From Tipula vernalis (Eukaryota; Arthropoda; Insecta; Diptera; Tipulidae): 64,000 nucleotides of DNA. Below are positions 34,787 to 46,341 of the stretch, piece after piece. The DNA is taken from the NCBI GenBank assembly GCA_958295665.1, contig OY282558.1:314002092-314066091 (forward strand), written 5' to 3'. Numbering within the stretch: the stretch's first letter is position 1; the number at the start of each line of letters is the position of its first letter. The notes beneath the pieces were generated by a model, which saw nothing but the letters and a program-made list of their open reading frames with translations, was not told the DNA's origin and ran no database searches. A program made the translations under genes and the position numbers.

Positions 34787-35508
34787 CAAACAAGCCGATT
34801 TTCATAATAATTGGTTGAGAAATAGGCTAGTTCCATCATACTTGGCGATATTCCAGAATTTCACCCAAAAATCATTTTAGAATCCCATTTCCAATGCTCA
34901 AGCCGAATTTCATCATAATTGCTTGAGAAATAGGCAAGTTTCATCATACTTGGCCATATTCCAGAACTTCATTCTAAATAGTTTTACAATCCCACTTCCA
35001 ATGCACAAGCCTAACTTCATAACATTTTGTTGAGAAATAGGCAAGTTCCATTATACTTTTCAGTGTTCCAGAACTTCATCCAAAACTTATTTTAGAATCC
35101 CACTTCCAACTAACAAGCCGAATTTCATCATAGTTGGTTAAGAAATAGGCAAATTCCATGGAATGGAAGAGTAGAATCCTGTTTCTAACGCACATATCAA
35201 ATTTAATCATAATCGGTTGAGAAATAGAGAAGTTCCATCATACTTAACCATATTCCAGAACTATATCCAAAAATCATTTTAGTATCCCATTTTAAACGCA
35301 CAAATAGAAATTCATCATAAATGATTGAGAAATAGGCAAGTTCTATTATACTTGGCCATATTCTATAAATTTCTCCAACAATCATTTTAGAATCCCATTT
35401 CCAACGCACATGTAAAATTCCATAATAATCGGTTGAGAAATATGCAATTTCGATCATACTTGGCCTTATTCCAGAATTTCATCCAAAAATCATTCCAAAA
35501 GACCTTTC
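34787..35508 (+). repeat. 108-bp tandem repeat, seven units
   Basis: Units are recognised by GGTTGAGAAATAGGCAAGTTC...CATACTTGGCCATATTCCAGAA...TTTTAGAATCCCAT. The GAGAAATA word recurs near 34817, 34925, 35032, 35140, 35220, 35328 and 35437, giving a period close to 108 bp with one unit shortened by about 28 bp. Divergence between units is visible. A single inverted unit lies at 7950-8050. Confidence 0.85.
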
Positions 35509-35830
35509 TTAAGCCTTAAACAATATTTGTGTAAGGTTTGGTTTAAGTTGGTCAAGTCGTGTGGATTTGTTTAAATAAACTGCTCACTAAACACTGGTTC
35601 AACTCAACCTGAATGCAACCGGAAACTCTCTCTCAACTCAATCCTCAAAACCGCATATATAAAAGATTGGCCAACGGCTCACTATATCTTAACCCAACCC
35701 CAACTCAACCCCAACTAAACTTAAACTCAATCCGCAAATTGGCTTCTAAATTAATAACTTTCAACTCAACCCCAAACTCAATACCCAGTTCAAAATTCAA
35801 AAAAATTGGTAAATATTTCTACAACTAGGA
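35509..35830 (+). repeat. Second AACTCAA-rich block
   Basis: CAACTCAACC and CAACTCAATCC words (35596-35790), related to 31190-31509. No gene. Confidence 0.5.
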
Positions 35831-36964
35831 GTTTTGGGTCAATTCGTATGGCAGGTACCGGACCCTCTTGACGCATAGGTTCCAAAAGCTTTTCAAACCT
35901 CGGCATTGACCATAGAAACAGACTGGCTAAAAATTCTATATCGAACAAGCCGTTCTCGAGATACCTGGGTACAGACATCCAGACTTAGGGACTGTCAAAA
36001 TGTCAAAAAAAGTTGGTTTGGACCAACTAAATTTTTGATCATTTTTGATAGAATTTCAATACTTTGGTCTTTTTAGATCGAAGTAAATTATAAAATCAAA
36101 AGAAAATGTCAAAAAAAGAGGAAGCCAGGAAAATGTCAAAATTTGTGTAAATTCACCTAAATATTTACCTAAAATGACGTTAGTTATTTGGTTTATAAGA
36201 CCGAAAAAACCTATATGTGTACTTTAATAAATCCAAGGAATTTCTCAGACGCAGCCGAAAAGTAGAATTTTAGAGGCATCAGCCAGAACAGAACCGGTTG
36301 CGGTTAGGAAGCAAAACTAATAATATAATTATATTGTCATTTGACGGTAATACTACCTGAATAGCTTTATCAAATTTCTTTCAATGAAGTAACAATATCA
36401 TTCCAAAAGCATTAACTGGAATTCCTAAATAGTCGCCTTCAGATATCATCTTTCGTCGCCTTCAGATATCATCGTTTTTGATATCAATTTCCCCAATATG
36501 AATTACAAGTTATTATTAAATCAAATTGTCAAAAATCCATTCTTCTTTTTTAGTGGGCGGAAAAGTCAGAGACATTCAGAGAGATAGTTGTTCTTGAACA
36601 CCAGCGACTTGCTAAAAATCGAAATGCTTGTAAATGACAAACATAATTTTTTTCATTTAAAGAAACTAAGTTATTTATGTCAGCTGAAACGTTTCAGTTT
36701 CAAAAATAGTTTGTTCCCAACTAGCATTTTTCGACCTCTAGAATTTCTCTCAATTTTTTCGACCTGGTGCAATTTTTTTTAACACAATTAACAAATTTTG
36801 TATCTTGTAATTACCACCAAAGAAAATTTAAATTATTTATGTAATATAATAATTACCATCGTTTGTATATTTGTCTAAATGTGACACTCAGAATTAAAAA
36901 TTGTCATGGCAACGGTAAAATTTCAAACAACAAAAATTTAAATTATTTGACGTTTGCCCAAATA
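35831..36964. other. Spacer with no recognised gene
   Basis: 35831-36000 is somewhat GC-richer and may belong to the flanking repeat unit. The rest is AT-rich, with a short direct duplication of CTTCAGATATCATC near 36438-36475. Confidence 0.4.
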
Positions 36965-37500
36965 TACACAGATTGGTGGTGATTGTGTGATGCTGTGATG
37001 GTATGATGGAATGACAGTACGATGGTATGATGGTATGATATTATGACGAAATGATGGTTTGATAGTGTGATGGTAAATGGTACGATGGTATGACGGTACG
37101 ATGGTTTGATGGTATGCCTGTATGATGGTTTGTTAGTATGATTGTATGTTGGTATGATAGTATGTTGCTACGCTAATATGATGGTTTGATGGTATAATGG
37201 TATGATCTGAGGGAATAATGATATAATGTTATGATGGTAAGACGGTACGGTGGCATGATTGAATCATGATATTATTCTATGGTGGTATAAAGTGATGGTA
37301 TGTTGGTTTGATGGTGCGATTGTAAGATAGTATGGCGTTATCACAGCATGATCATCATATGATGTCGTGATGGTATGGTAGTATGACGGCATGATTGTAT
37401 ACTATATGATAGTATGGTATGATGTTACGATGGTGCAATGGTATAATATGATTGTAAAATGGTATGATGGTTTGAGGATGTGATTGTATCGTGGTATGAC
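36965..37500 (-). repeat. Degenerate TGGTATGA minisatellite (inverted relative to 31.5 kb)
   Basis: Roughly 535 bp of GATGGTATGATGG-type words with period 8-12 bp, the reverse complement of the block at 31510-31932. Flanks differ, so this is a separate inverted copy of the same minisatellite family. Confidence 0.75.
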
Positions 37501-37860
37501 GAAATCAAAACACACCTTGGAGTTGGCATCAACGAAAGTAGGATCTTGCGGGAGACCGACTCCAGCTAGCGCAAGCGGAATGAAGATTTATTGAAACATT
37601 TTTTTTTGTGGACGATGTTTCTGTTTTGCTTCACTCTTATACATCGTTCAAGTGGATTTGAAAAGTCTTTTTTCATCATATAAAAGGGGACATATTTTTA
37701 GTGAAGCGGGAAAAAAAGAATGTTTCATTCTGTGTTCGAACCGTGAGCAACAAAGAGATGGAGCAAAAGTTTTTGAACAAGATCAGAGATCAAGATAAAC
37801 CCGAAAAGCCTTCGGAAAATTGCTGCGATTAAATAAAATTTGTTTTGATACATTTAGTTT
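37501..37860 (+). promoter_or_regulatory. GC-richer island with a TATA-like element
   Basis: TATAAAAGG at 37679-37687 follows a GC-richer stretch (37510-37575) and precedes GAACCGTGAGC. The layout resembles a polymerase II core promoter or a fragment of an LTR. No gene follows within reach: 37800-40200 is AT-rich. Low confidence; it may be coincidence. Confidence 0.2.
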
Positions 37861-40219
37861 GCTAAAGGTTGAATTTGAATTCAAAAATGTTCAATTTGAA
37901 GTGTAAAAGGTTGAATTTTAATGTGAAAGGTTCAATTTGAAGAGTAAAACCTGTATTCCATGACTAGGGACTTGACTAGAGTTTATTATTCGTTGAAAAT
38001 AAGGTTATTAAGCACTTAAGAACTCAAGAATCATTGAGTTCCAAACTGCTAATTTTTAACTCATAACAAGTTAAACAACGATATATATAATTGATAGTGG
38101 CAATGTAAGCATGAGTTTTATAATTTTTGATATAGTTTCCAATGCTTCTGAGATAATTTTACTCAATTATTTGACCCCTTCTATCTTTGGTACCAATTCG
38201 AACGATGCAATGATCATCCTCGTTAAAAGCTCGGTCATTTTTGATCTTTACTCAGATACTTTCTTTCTTTCAGACACGTCAAGGATTAGTGAAGGGGGAC
38301 GACACCTCAATATTTTTTTTTTCTTTTGCTTGTTTGGTCGTAGCCACTAGATTTCAAGGTGTTCTTGAATAATTGCAGTCTGTGTTTTGTAATAAACGCA
38401 TAACAATTATTTACGGTAACTTAAAATTTCTGAATGAAATACCTTCGTAATATAAAGCCCCCCTTTTAATTTAATAAGCATAAAGAGTTCAAAATTGAGT
38501 GTTTATTTCGTCTCCTATGAAGCAACGATTTTTAAGGTCAGTGACAAACTTGAAAGTTTAAAGCTTATTGCGTAAAATAATTTACATAAAATTTTAAATA
38601 TTAAAAAAAATTTGATTACTAATTCAATAAATTTCCCTCTAATTGTACTACCCTGTTAGTATGTATCTATGAAACATTTAAAACGCACACACAAACAGAC
38701 ATTTACATTTACCCAAATATTTTAATCCTGTTTAATCTAAACTTTAAAATATGACTTTAAGCTAACATTTAATGTAACATATATGTACGTACAACAAAAA
38801 TTTACATATCTACATACATATACCATATACGAATAAACGATCTATAAAAGGGTTGAAAATTATTCTCTGATAATGAGACAAAAAAAAACAAACGAAGAAC
38901 TGAAATAGAATATAATTTATTATTTTTGAAAGTTCATTGAAAAAAAACAACAACAAACTTCAAAAACTATAGCAAGAAATGTAGATTAAAAATTAGGGAT
39001 GAATTTTAAATAAGCTTTTAATTTTTGCCTTTTTTGTTGTTGTTGTATTATAGCAAATGAAACAAAACCGAAAATGTATACAAACGAATAAAAAGGAGTG
39101 ACAAAATTATTCATTGGTTGGTTGAGTGTTTTCCACAAAAACAAAAACAAAAAAAACGAAACCAAAAAAAAGCTTAGAACTCGAAAAGCAAAAAGTTATT
39201 TAAATTAAAAATTATATGTATTTAAAAAAAAAGAAAAAGGGTTGAGATTATGGCGTAAATGTCATATTATATGATATCACTTTTATAAATAAACGTAATC
39301 CAAAAGAAAATTATGATGCTTCTTGTTATATTTAGGATGTTGTTACTGTCTCGTAGATTAATTTTGAGCATATTAGAAATATTTTTTTTGGTGTGGTGTA
39401 TAGTGAAAACTGAATTAGGATGGATAAGAGCGCGGATAAAAAACGAGTATGCTTTAAATGTCATTAGAAAATTTAATTAGATCATGTTATCGGTAGACTG
39501 GATATGTTTTTTAATTATAACTGCGTGTAGACTAAAAGTCTCTTGTTGTTTTTTTAGTATTTAAATAACTATTTTTGTTTAGTAGGTTAAACTATTACTA
39601 CATTTATTATGTGATAATATATTCTAAAGACCCATTACTTAAGATTTGAATGAAAATGTTTACAACAAAGTTTAAAATGTTATAAGATATTTGAAGGGTG
39701 AAATATAAAATTTAGCAGGTGGCAATAAGAACCTAATACTACTCCGTTTAAAGCTTCTTTCGCAATGAAGATAATAATTTATATAGAATATTGATTTATT
39801 TATACAATTCCATAAATAAATTAATAGTTATATAATACCAGATATTGTCCATATATAAACTGACCCACATTAAGCACATCGAATATTGTAATTTTTGTAT
39901 ATGGAAGAAAAACCAAAAATCGATTTGATCTACAACAAAAAATATGAATATTAACGATGTAAAATGCAGATACACAAAATTTATTTTTATTTATGAAATT
40001 CATAAATTTGGTAAAGCCTGATAAAGCCATAAATTTTGTTTATTGGTATATATGGTGGAATATATAAAATTTTCAAATTGGTACAGCTGTAAATAATTAT
40101 AAATCGTCATAATTTTGTCATAACTAAGAACAATTAGCATGGATCGTCTTATGTTCGATTTGAGTTTTACCTTTAATTGCCAACTAAACATGTCATGTAA
40201 AATCTGTTGCTGTACTTTT
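37861..40219. other. AT-rich stretch without recognisable gene
   Basis: Only chance open frames such as 38111-38350 (+). Long A runs are near 38880, 39140-39230. Nothing supported. Confidence 0.45.
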
Positions 40220-40259
40220 AGGACTTGAGACCAGGGCCAGTCGTAGCCTTGTCGAACTA

Positions 40260-40422
40260 CCTTTATAAAATTTTATTAAGTTTTCGTTCCTCAGTGAATC
40301 ATTATCAATCACTATTTCAAATCATATGCTGGTAGATGGATGGTTGGTTCAAAATAGTTCACCTAGGAAGTGATATTGCTACATGTCTTCTGCTGGTTCG
40401 GAAATCGTACCTGGGGCTTCTA
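40260..40422 (-). other. Possible terminal exon of an unseen host gene
   Basis: On the minus strand a pyrimidine-rich tract, TTTTGTTGTTTATTTTAG, ends at about 40423. It is followed by a GC-richer segment (40422-40380) that stays open for 12-19 codons in each frame before a stop. The frame ending at 40382-40384 reads APGTISEPAEDM. An AATAAA poly(A) signal lies about 100 nt further, near 40275. Acceptor, stop and poly(A) signal in the right order suit a short last exon, but each element is weak alone and no upstream exon is identified. Confidence 0.25.
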
Positions 40423-40423
40423 A

Positions 40424-41240
40424 AATAAACAACAAAACATATAAAACAAGAGTTTAGTTTTATTTAACAAATTATAGGGATAGAATCGATCGAAACATGC
40501 ATTTAATCCTTAGCAGTTATTCCTGACGTTTTCAAGAATTAAGGGCTCGATCAAACGTTTAGTGGCAAAATGTTGGTTGTTCAGTGTTCATATGAACATT
40601 AGTAGATAAAAATAAACAAATTGTCATTGCTGTTATCGTATCTTCTTTGTTGTCGCGCGGAATGCGTTGCTTTAGGTGTTTTTTTAGTTTTAGGTAAATA
40701 TACAAATTCTCAATTTAAACATTTCAAATTCAATTTGAAAATGGTGTCACACCGGATTGGTAAGCGTAATAATATCAAATACCGATTTCACTAATAGGCC
40801 TTTTGGGCTAATTAATAATGATAATTATCTGTTTAGGCAATAGTAGAATTTTGAGAAGTAATTTATCTTATATCATACATTTATTACTAAACTACCGACT
40901 TAGAAAATTACCAATTACCGATATACAAATCGGAAAATGTACGTTCGCTAATTCGATTGCCTACTAGAACTTCCTAGACGAAATCTTTTATATTTAAACT
41001 CTCCACGAAGTGGTTTTTACAAACAGCAACCGTACTCCTTACTAGCATTTGACCGAACTACTAACTTTTGTTTATGGAAAATAAGGGTAGTTAATTTAAG
41101 GTGTTGCACCTTACATCAGCGATACCATAAACAAAAATGCCAATGGGCTCCCATTAACGAAAATACCGATAGAATGTTTCGACGAGTAAGGAATTGCTGC
41201 ATTTTGTATTCATCGTGCTTTGTTGGAAAACCTGGAAACA
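40424..41240. other. Spacer with no recognised gene
   Basis: Nothing recognised. Confidence 0.4.
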
Positions 41241-41249
41241 AAATAAGCG

Positions 41250-41643
41250 GCATTAGCGGGTGAAGATAAGTCTATACGATGCGCCAAATTTGGAAAATGC
41301 GTGTATTATTGTTAAAAATGCTGACCGTTTAGGTGATATACATACATCTGCATGTATTACTTGAATTGGGATTTTTGGTGTTTCGGTTTCTTGAAATTGA
41401 ATATTCGGTAGATTTTTATGTGTGACAGGTGTCACATGTTTTATGTATTCATTCATTCTTTTTATCTGTTCGTAGTTTTCGAGTACTCCTCGGTGTTCAT
41501 TCCCTAAATGTATTTCGTTTATTTTCTTTCTTTGTTCTTCCGTAGTTTGTAAGTCCTTTAAGAATATTTTTGATCTAATTAAGTTTACTTTGGGTTCTAT
41601 TACTCTGCCCTTAGTGTTTATTATTTTACCAACATTTTTTACT
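41250..41643 (-). pseudogene. Gypsy relic integrase fragment
   Basis: A frame of about 130 codons reads 'GKIINTKGRV', 'NEIHLGNEHRGVLENYEQIKR', 'IPIQVIHADVC', 'FLTIIHAFSKFG'. The last two match the integrase core around the first catalytic Asp (HADxxxI..KFLTIIDxFSKY). The conserved Asp of 'IIDAFSK' is His here. The frame ends before the second Asp and Glu, so no active enzyme is possible. It abuts the foldback end at 41644. Confidence 0.75.
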
Positions 41644-42704
41644 CTGTTAAAGTTAGCCGAATGTTTCCAGCAGAAAGTAAAAAGTCGATAAGGCAGATTA
41701 TGTTATTAACATTCCAGCCGAAAATAAACAATTTGGTGGTTGACAACCAAAAGTAAATAGGATGCATGGATTGCAATAAAAAAACTTTTGTAAATAGTCT
41801 TACTTAGAAAGCTTTGTTTAACTTAGTCGTGGAAAATATCGGAAAATCAGAAGAATCCACAAAATTGTAATAAAATCTGCCTTTAGAGTTTATATCTGAA
41901 GTTGAATAGTTTGTATGTGATTTGTCAATAGCTACTTCAGAAAAAAATTCGGTTCAAGTTTCTCGCGGGGAATTTCGCAAAATTCAATTTTCTAAAAATC
42001 ATTAGAAAATATGTATAAAATCAGCCTCTCTAGAGTATTATGTCTAGATATTAATTGCATTGATGTGACTTGCTAATAGCTATCGCAGGAAAAAAATTCA
42101 GTTTAAGTTTCCAGTGGGAAATCTTAGAAAATACAAAAAAGATCCAAGATGAAAGTAAATGGATCAATAAAATCAGCCTCTAGAGTGTTATGTCTGGAGA
42201 TGGATTGCATTGATGTGATTTCTCATAATCTATCGAAGGAAACAAATTTCGGAGGCTGATTTTATACAATTCCAAGGAGTTTTGGAAAATCGAATTTTCC
42301 AAGATTTCCGACGGGAAACTTGAACTGAATTTTTTTCTGCGATAGCTGTTGAGAAATCACATAAAAACGATTCAACGTCAGATATACACTCTAGAAGCTG
42401 AATTTATTCCAATTTTTGTGGATTCTTCTGATTTTCCGATATTTTCCGCGACTAGGTTAAACAAAGTTTTCCACGTAAAACTATTTACAAAAATTTTTTA
42501 TTTAAATCCATGTGTCCTATTTACTTTCAGCTGATAATTACAATTTTTTTTATTTTCAGCTCGAATGATAAAATCATCTGCGTTGCCCACTTTTGGCTGG
42601 ATTACACAATCTGCATTACCATATCTTTATTTCCGCCTGGGCTAACACAATCTACATTATCGACTTTTCACTTTCGGCTGGCATGTTTCGGCTAACTTTA
42701 ACAG
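41644..42704. mobile_element. Foldback-type element with long inverted repeats
   Basis: The ends are CTGTTAAAGTTAGCCGAA (41644-41661) and its near-perfect inverse TTCGGCTAACTTTAACAG (42687-42704). The left arm (41644 to about 42030) and right arm (about 42251-42704) are reverse complements over some 390-450 bp with indels. They include an internal block around TTAAACAAAG/CTTTGTTTAA and one copy of the roughly 150-bp repeat. Two further minus-oriented repeat units fill the centre. Long inverted repeats that contain smaller repeats, with no open frame, are the hallmark of foldback/Galileo-type DNA elements. I found no clear target duplication. It splits the old gypsy relic. Confidence 0.8.
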
Positions 42705-43129
42705 TATCAATTTTTTACCATTTCAAAACTTTCGCATGACATGTAAACACAAACTAGGTTTCTTTTGAGTCCTATTAAATTCTGTGTGTAAAATTTTAGT
42801 TAAGATGATGCGCCGGTTTGTGATATGTGCTACGTTATTCTTTTTTTTTGTCTTCGAATAATATTTTCTCTTTCATAGTACAATATTTTGTTACGTCAGG
42901 TTTTATATTATGATTAATTGAAGTCTAAAGGTGTTTACGCTGTTTCTTGTCTTGGGAATGCATAATAATTTTGTATTCGATTGGTTTCGATTCTTGATAA
43001 TGCCACAGCATTAGAATGCAAAATTCCTAACTTGTATTGAATTTTGTAATAGAATTCTTCTAATTTTAATCTACATATGTATATCTCCCTAATTTGAAGT
43101 TTGGTTGTTTTAAAGAAAATAACCAGGTT

Positions 43130-44060
43130 ATGGGTTTGTGTGGGAATTAGAAAATTTTGACCGAAAAGGTATGATTGGAAGTACTTGGTTGCCTAAACGA
43201 TGGCTAAGAGCTCTTTCGGTAAGTCTTTTCTTTTGGGACCTTGTGATAGAACTGTGCCTATTGCATAGGTTATTTGCATTCGTGGTTAATGTAAATTCTT
43301 GTGTTAAATCTGGGTATTGCTCTTAAAAACTTTAAATTTGTTATTCGGTTTGAAGTAATGAAAATTTATTTATTGCTTCAATTTTATCGGGGTTTGGTTT
43401 AACTAATTCAGGTCTAATTACATGTTCTATAACGGCTACTTACCTATGTAAAAATTCTGTTTTATCTAACTGAATTTTAAGGTTAGCTCTTTCTAGTTTT
43501 TAAAAACTTTACCAAGGCTTTCAATATGTTCTTATAGGCTTGTAGAGAATATGAATATATCATTCATATAACAAAAATATGTTTTCTCTTGTATGTAGTT
43601 TGCCTAAAACATTATCCATAACCCGTTGAAAGGTACTAGGAGCGTTTTTAAGACCAATGGGCATTCGTATAAATCCGTAATAACCGAATTCAACTGAAAA
43701 TGCTTTTTTTTTTATTCTTTGAGATTCAATTTGGTGAAATCCTGATGCGAGATCTAATTTCGTAAAATGTTGCCATTTGCCTAGTTTAACGAGAATATCT
43801 GTGGGGTATTTGTCATCATCATTTTATTTTCCCTGAGACGTCTATCTTTTTTGGTACTATCCAAACGGGGCTACTCCCAGGAGAATACAATTTTATTATT
43901 ATTCTTTGAATGAGCATTTTAGGTACTTCGTCCTCTACTTCTGTTTTGTCAATAAAGGGTGAGCGATAAGTTTTAGTAAACTACTGTCTGCGGATTTTTT
44001 GGGGGAAATTTTTATCTTCGAAAATACAACGGTACCGCTTTACTTTTGGTTTTTCTAGAT
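43130..44060 (-). pseudogene. Gypsy relic reverse transcriptase and RNase H
   Basis: RT landmarks are scattered over several frames. 'SPVWIVPKKIDVSGK' is near 43870-43820, 'FTKLDLASGFHQIESQRI' near 43780-43720 and 'FIRMPIGLKNAPSTFQRVM' near 43680-43620. The catalytic box near 43565 reads YMND instead of YxDD, then 'FIFSTSL..HIESLGKVF'. RNase H (43330-43140) has 'FTLTTNAN', where the usual catalytic Asp of TTDAS is Asn, and 'GTVLSQGPK' and 'ELLAIV.ATKYFQSY'. Frameshifts and stops are frequent. Two independent catalytic residues are lost. Confidence 0.8.
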
Positions 44061-44455
44061 ATTTTTAGGGATTTAAATTTTTGAGAAATCGAGGAGCTCC
44101 CGAAGGAGAGCACCTCCAATTATCAACAGCTTAAGTCGAGAAAAACACAAAGTAAAGTACAAGAAGACCCTATTGGATTTTTGTTGCCAATACCTTGCAC
44201 ATCTGAATGCACACACAACAGCGCAGAGAGAACCAATGCTTAGTAGCTTTCTGATAAAACACAAGTTTTTGAAAAACGTTGTAATTCCTATTAATAGTGG
44301 AATTTTAATAAATCGTTAAAGCGGAGGTTTGGGGCAGCCTCCTCCATCCCCTCAGGTATACAACGAACTAAAATAACCTTTTAAAATGTGTTTTATTTAA
44401 AATATTTGCTCTTAAGGTATTTTCTTGTTTGTCAATTAACCAGCCGTGATTTTTT
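44061..44455. other. GC-richer spacer, unassigned
   Basis: 44080-44350 is less AT-rich than its neighbours and holds a small stem (GGAGG...CCTCC near 44325-44345). It may be a fragment of an unrecognised repeat, possibly the body of the SINE whose head follows. Confidence 0.35.
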
Positions 44456-44529
44456 CATCATCGGCCGGAAATCGAACCTGGGACCTCGGAGCTTAAAGCA
44501 AGCATGATAACCACTGTGCCATCGGGGCG
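44456..44529 (-). mobile_element. tRNA-like SINE head
   Basis: On the minus strand GCCCCGATGGCACAGTGGTTA holds an A-box-like GGCACAGTGGTTA, and GGTTCGATTTCC (44478-44467) is a B box. The head resembles that of the SINE at 12860 (both have GGC-CAGTGGTTA, the B box, then GATGA). It does not close a canonical 7-bp acceptor stem, so I read it as a SINE remnant, not a tRNA gene. The body and tail are not delimited. Confidence 0.6.
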
Positions 44530-44594
44530 ATTTATGTACATTTGAATAATTTTGTTGTAAACTAATTAAATGTAATTTATGCCTGTAAAAAAAA

Positions 44595-44941
44595 CTGAGG
44601 CGTGGCCAACAAAAGACTTTCTTTTACAAACAGCGACATTTGTGAAACTTATTAACACAATTTCTTACAAAATTAATATTTTTTTAAATTTTTATTTTCT
44701 TTATGTTTTCTGTAAATTGTATATTTTTGAAATATTTGCAAAATAAATTTTCTGGTTCACAGAAGCTACGAGCTGGAACCTCAAAATTTAACAAAAAATA
44801 TTGAACATGAAGTTTTAGTTCGATTGGGTAAACCATTCGGGCTGTAGAGAGGACACAGGCAAACTGTGAGAAATACAAACAAATAAAATTGTAAGACATT
44901 TGCGTAATAAGTTTCTCAAAATTGTTGGCCACACCACCCTG
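44595..44941. mobile_element. MITE with GTGGCCAACA terminal inverted repeats
   Basis: CTGAGGCGTGGCCAACA at the left (about 44595-44612) and TGTTGGCCACACCACCCTG at the right (44923-44941) are imperfect inverses. Ends of the form CAG-G-GGTGGCCAAC occur in hAT-type elements, so a non-autonomous hAT is the best guess. The right end overlaps by 3 bp the start of the neighbouring foldback copy. No protein is encoded. Confidence 0.5.
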
Positions 44942-46341
44942 TTAAAGTTAGACGAAAGTTTCCAGCCGAAAGTACCACGTCGATAATGCAGATTATGTTA
45001 TTAACATTCCGGCCAAAAATAAACAATTTGGTGGTTAACAGCCAAAAGTAAATAGGATATATGGATTGCACTAACAACTTTTGTAAATGATCTTACGTGG
45101 AAAACTTTGTTTAACCTAGTTGTGGAAAATATCGGAAAATCAGAACAATCCAAAAAATTTAGAATAAAATCAGACTTTAGAGTGTATATCTGAAGTTGAA
45201 TCGTTTTTATGTGATTTGTCAATAGCTATTAAAAGAAACAATTCTGTTCAAGTTTTCAGTGGGAAATCACGGAAAATTTTAAAAAATGTCCAGTCAAAAG
45301 TAAGAAATGGATGTATAAAATCAGCCTCTAGAGTATTATGTCTGGAGTTGGATGGCATTGATTTGACTTGTCAATAGCTAGTGCAGGATAATAATTCGCT
45401 GGAAAAAAATTCAGTTTAAGTTTCCCGTGGGAAATCTTAGAAAATTCGAGATAGCTATTGACAAGACACATCAATGCAATCCATCTCAAGACCTAACACT
45501 CAAAAGACTGATGTTATAAATTTTCTAATGATTTTTGGAAAATCGAATTTTCCGAGATTTCGTACGGGAAATTTTAACTGAATTTTTTTCATGCGATGGC
45601 TATTGACAAGTGACATCAATGCAATATATCCCCAGACATAACACCCTACAGGCTAATTTTATATAAATTTCCTAATGATGTTTGGAAAATCGAATTTTGA
45701 TGAAAGAATTTTCAGAGATTTCCCCCGGGAAACCTGAACTGAGTTTCTTTCCTGCGATAGCTATTGACAAGTCATATCAATGCAATCCATATTCAGACAT
45801 AACACTTTAGAGGCTGATTTTATACACATTTTCTAATGATTTTTGGAAAATAGAGTTTTCCGATATTTCCCACGTGAAAGTTCAATTGAATTTTCTTTCC
45901 GCGATAGCTATTGACAAGTCACATTAATGTAATCCATCTCCAGATAAACACTCTAGAAGTTGATTTTATACAAATTTTCTAACGATATTCGGAAATTCGG
46001 ATTTTACGAGGTTTCGCTTTTTTCTGCGATAGGTATTAACAAGTCACGTCAATCCAATCTAAATTCAGATATAACACTTTAGAGACTAATTTTATACAAA
46101 TTTTCTAATGATTTTTGGAAAATCGGATTTTTCGAGATTTCCTACGGGAAGCTTTAACTGAAATTTCCCTGCGATGGCTATGGACAAGTGCCATCAATGC
46201 AATCCATCTCCAGATATAACACCATACAGGCTAATTTTATATAAATTGCCTAACGATCTTTGGAAAATCGAATTTTGATGAAAGAATTTTCAGAGATTTC
46301 CCACGGGAAACGTGAACTGAGTTTTTTTCCTGCGATAGCTA
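44939..46341. repeat. Second foldback copy: left arm and amplified 150-bp repeats
   Basis: It starts CTGTTAAAGTTAGACGAAAG. 44939-45230 matches the left arm of the element at 41644 closely. It is followed by minus-oriented repeat units to about 45440, then a switch to plus-oriented units from about 45452. Those carry GCTATTGACAAGTCACATCAATG starts near 45455, 45600, 45757, 45909, 46030, 46170 and 46335, a period of about 120-158 bp. The last unit is split by the element at 46342-48734 and continues at 48735. The array has more units than the complete element, so internal repeats were amplified. Confidence 0.8.

Larger units (their letters stand above)
41241..44060 (-). mobile_element. Old gypsy-class relic, interrupted by a foldback element
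   Basis: On the minus strand the order RT (44000-43400), RNase H (43330-43140), then integrase (41643-41250) fits a single Ty3/gypsy pol. The element at 41644-42704 is inserted between RNase H and integrase. No LTR or gag was recognised. It differs in sequence from both other gypsy elements in the window. Confidence 0.75.

Noticed and set aside
44456..44529. A minus-strand tRNA gene
   Set aside because: No 7-bp acceptor pairing and no standard anticodon arm; better explained as a SINE head.
45452..46341. CRISPR-like array
   Set aside because: Units of about 150 bp are repeated throughout their length, with no short repeats and unique spacers; the setting is an insect genome and the units match foldback arms.
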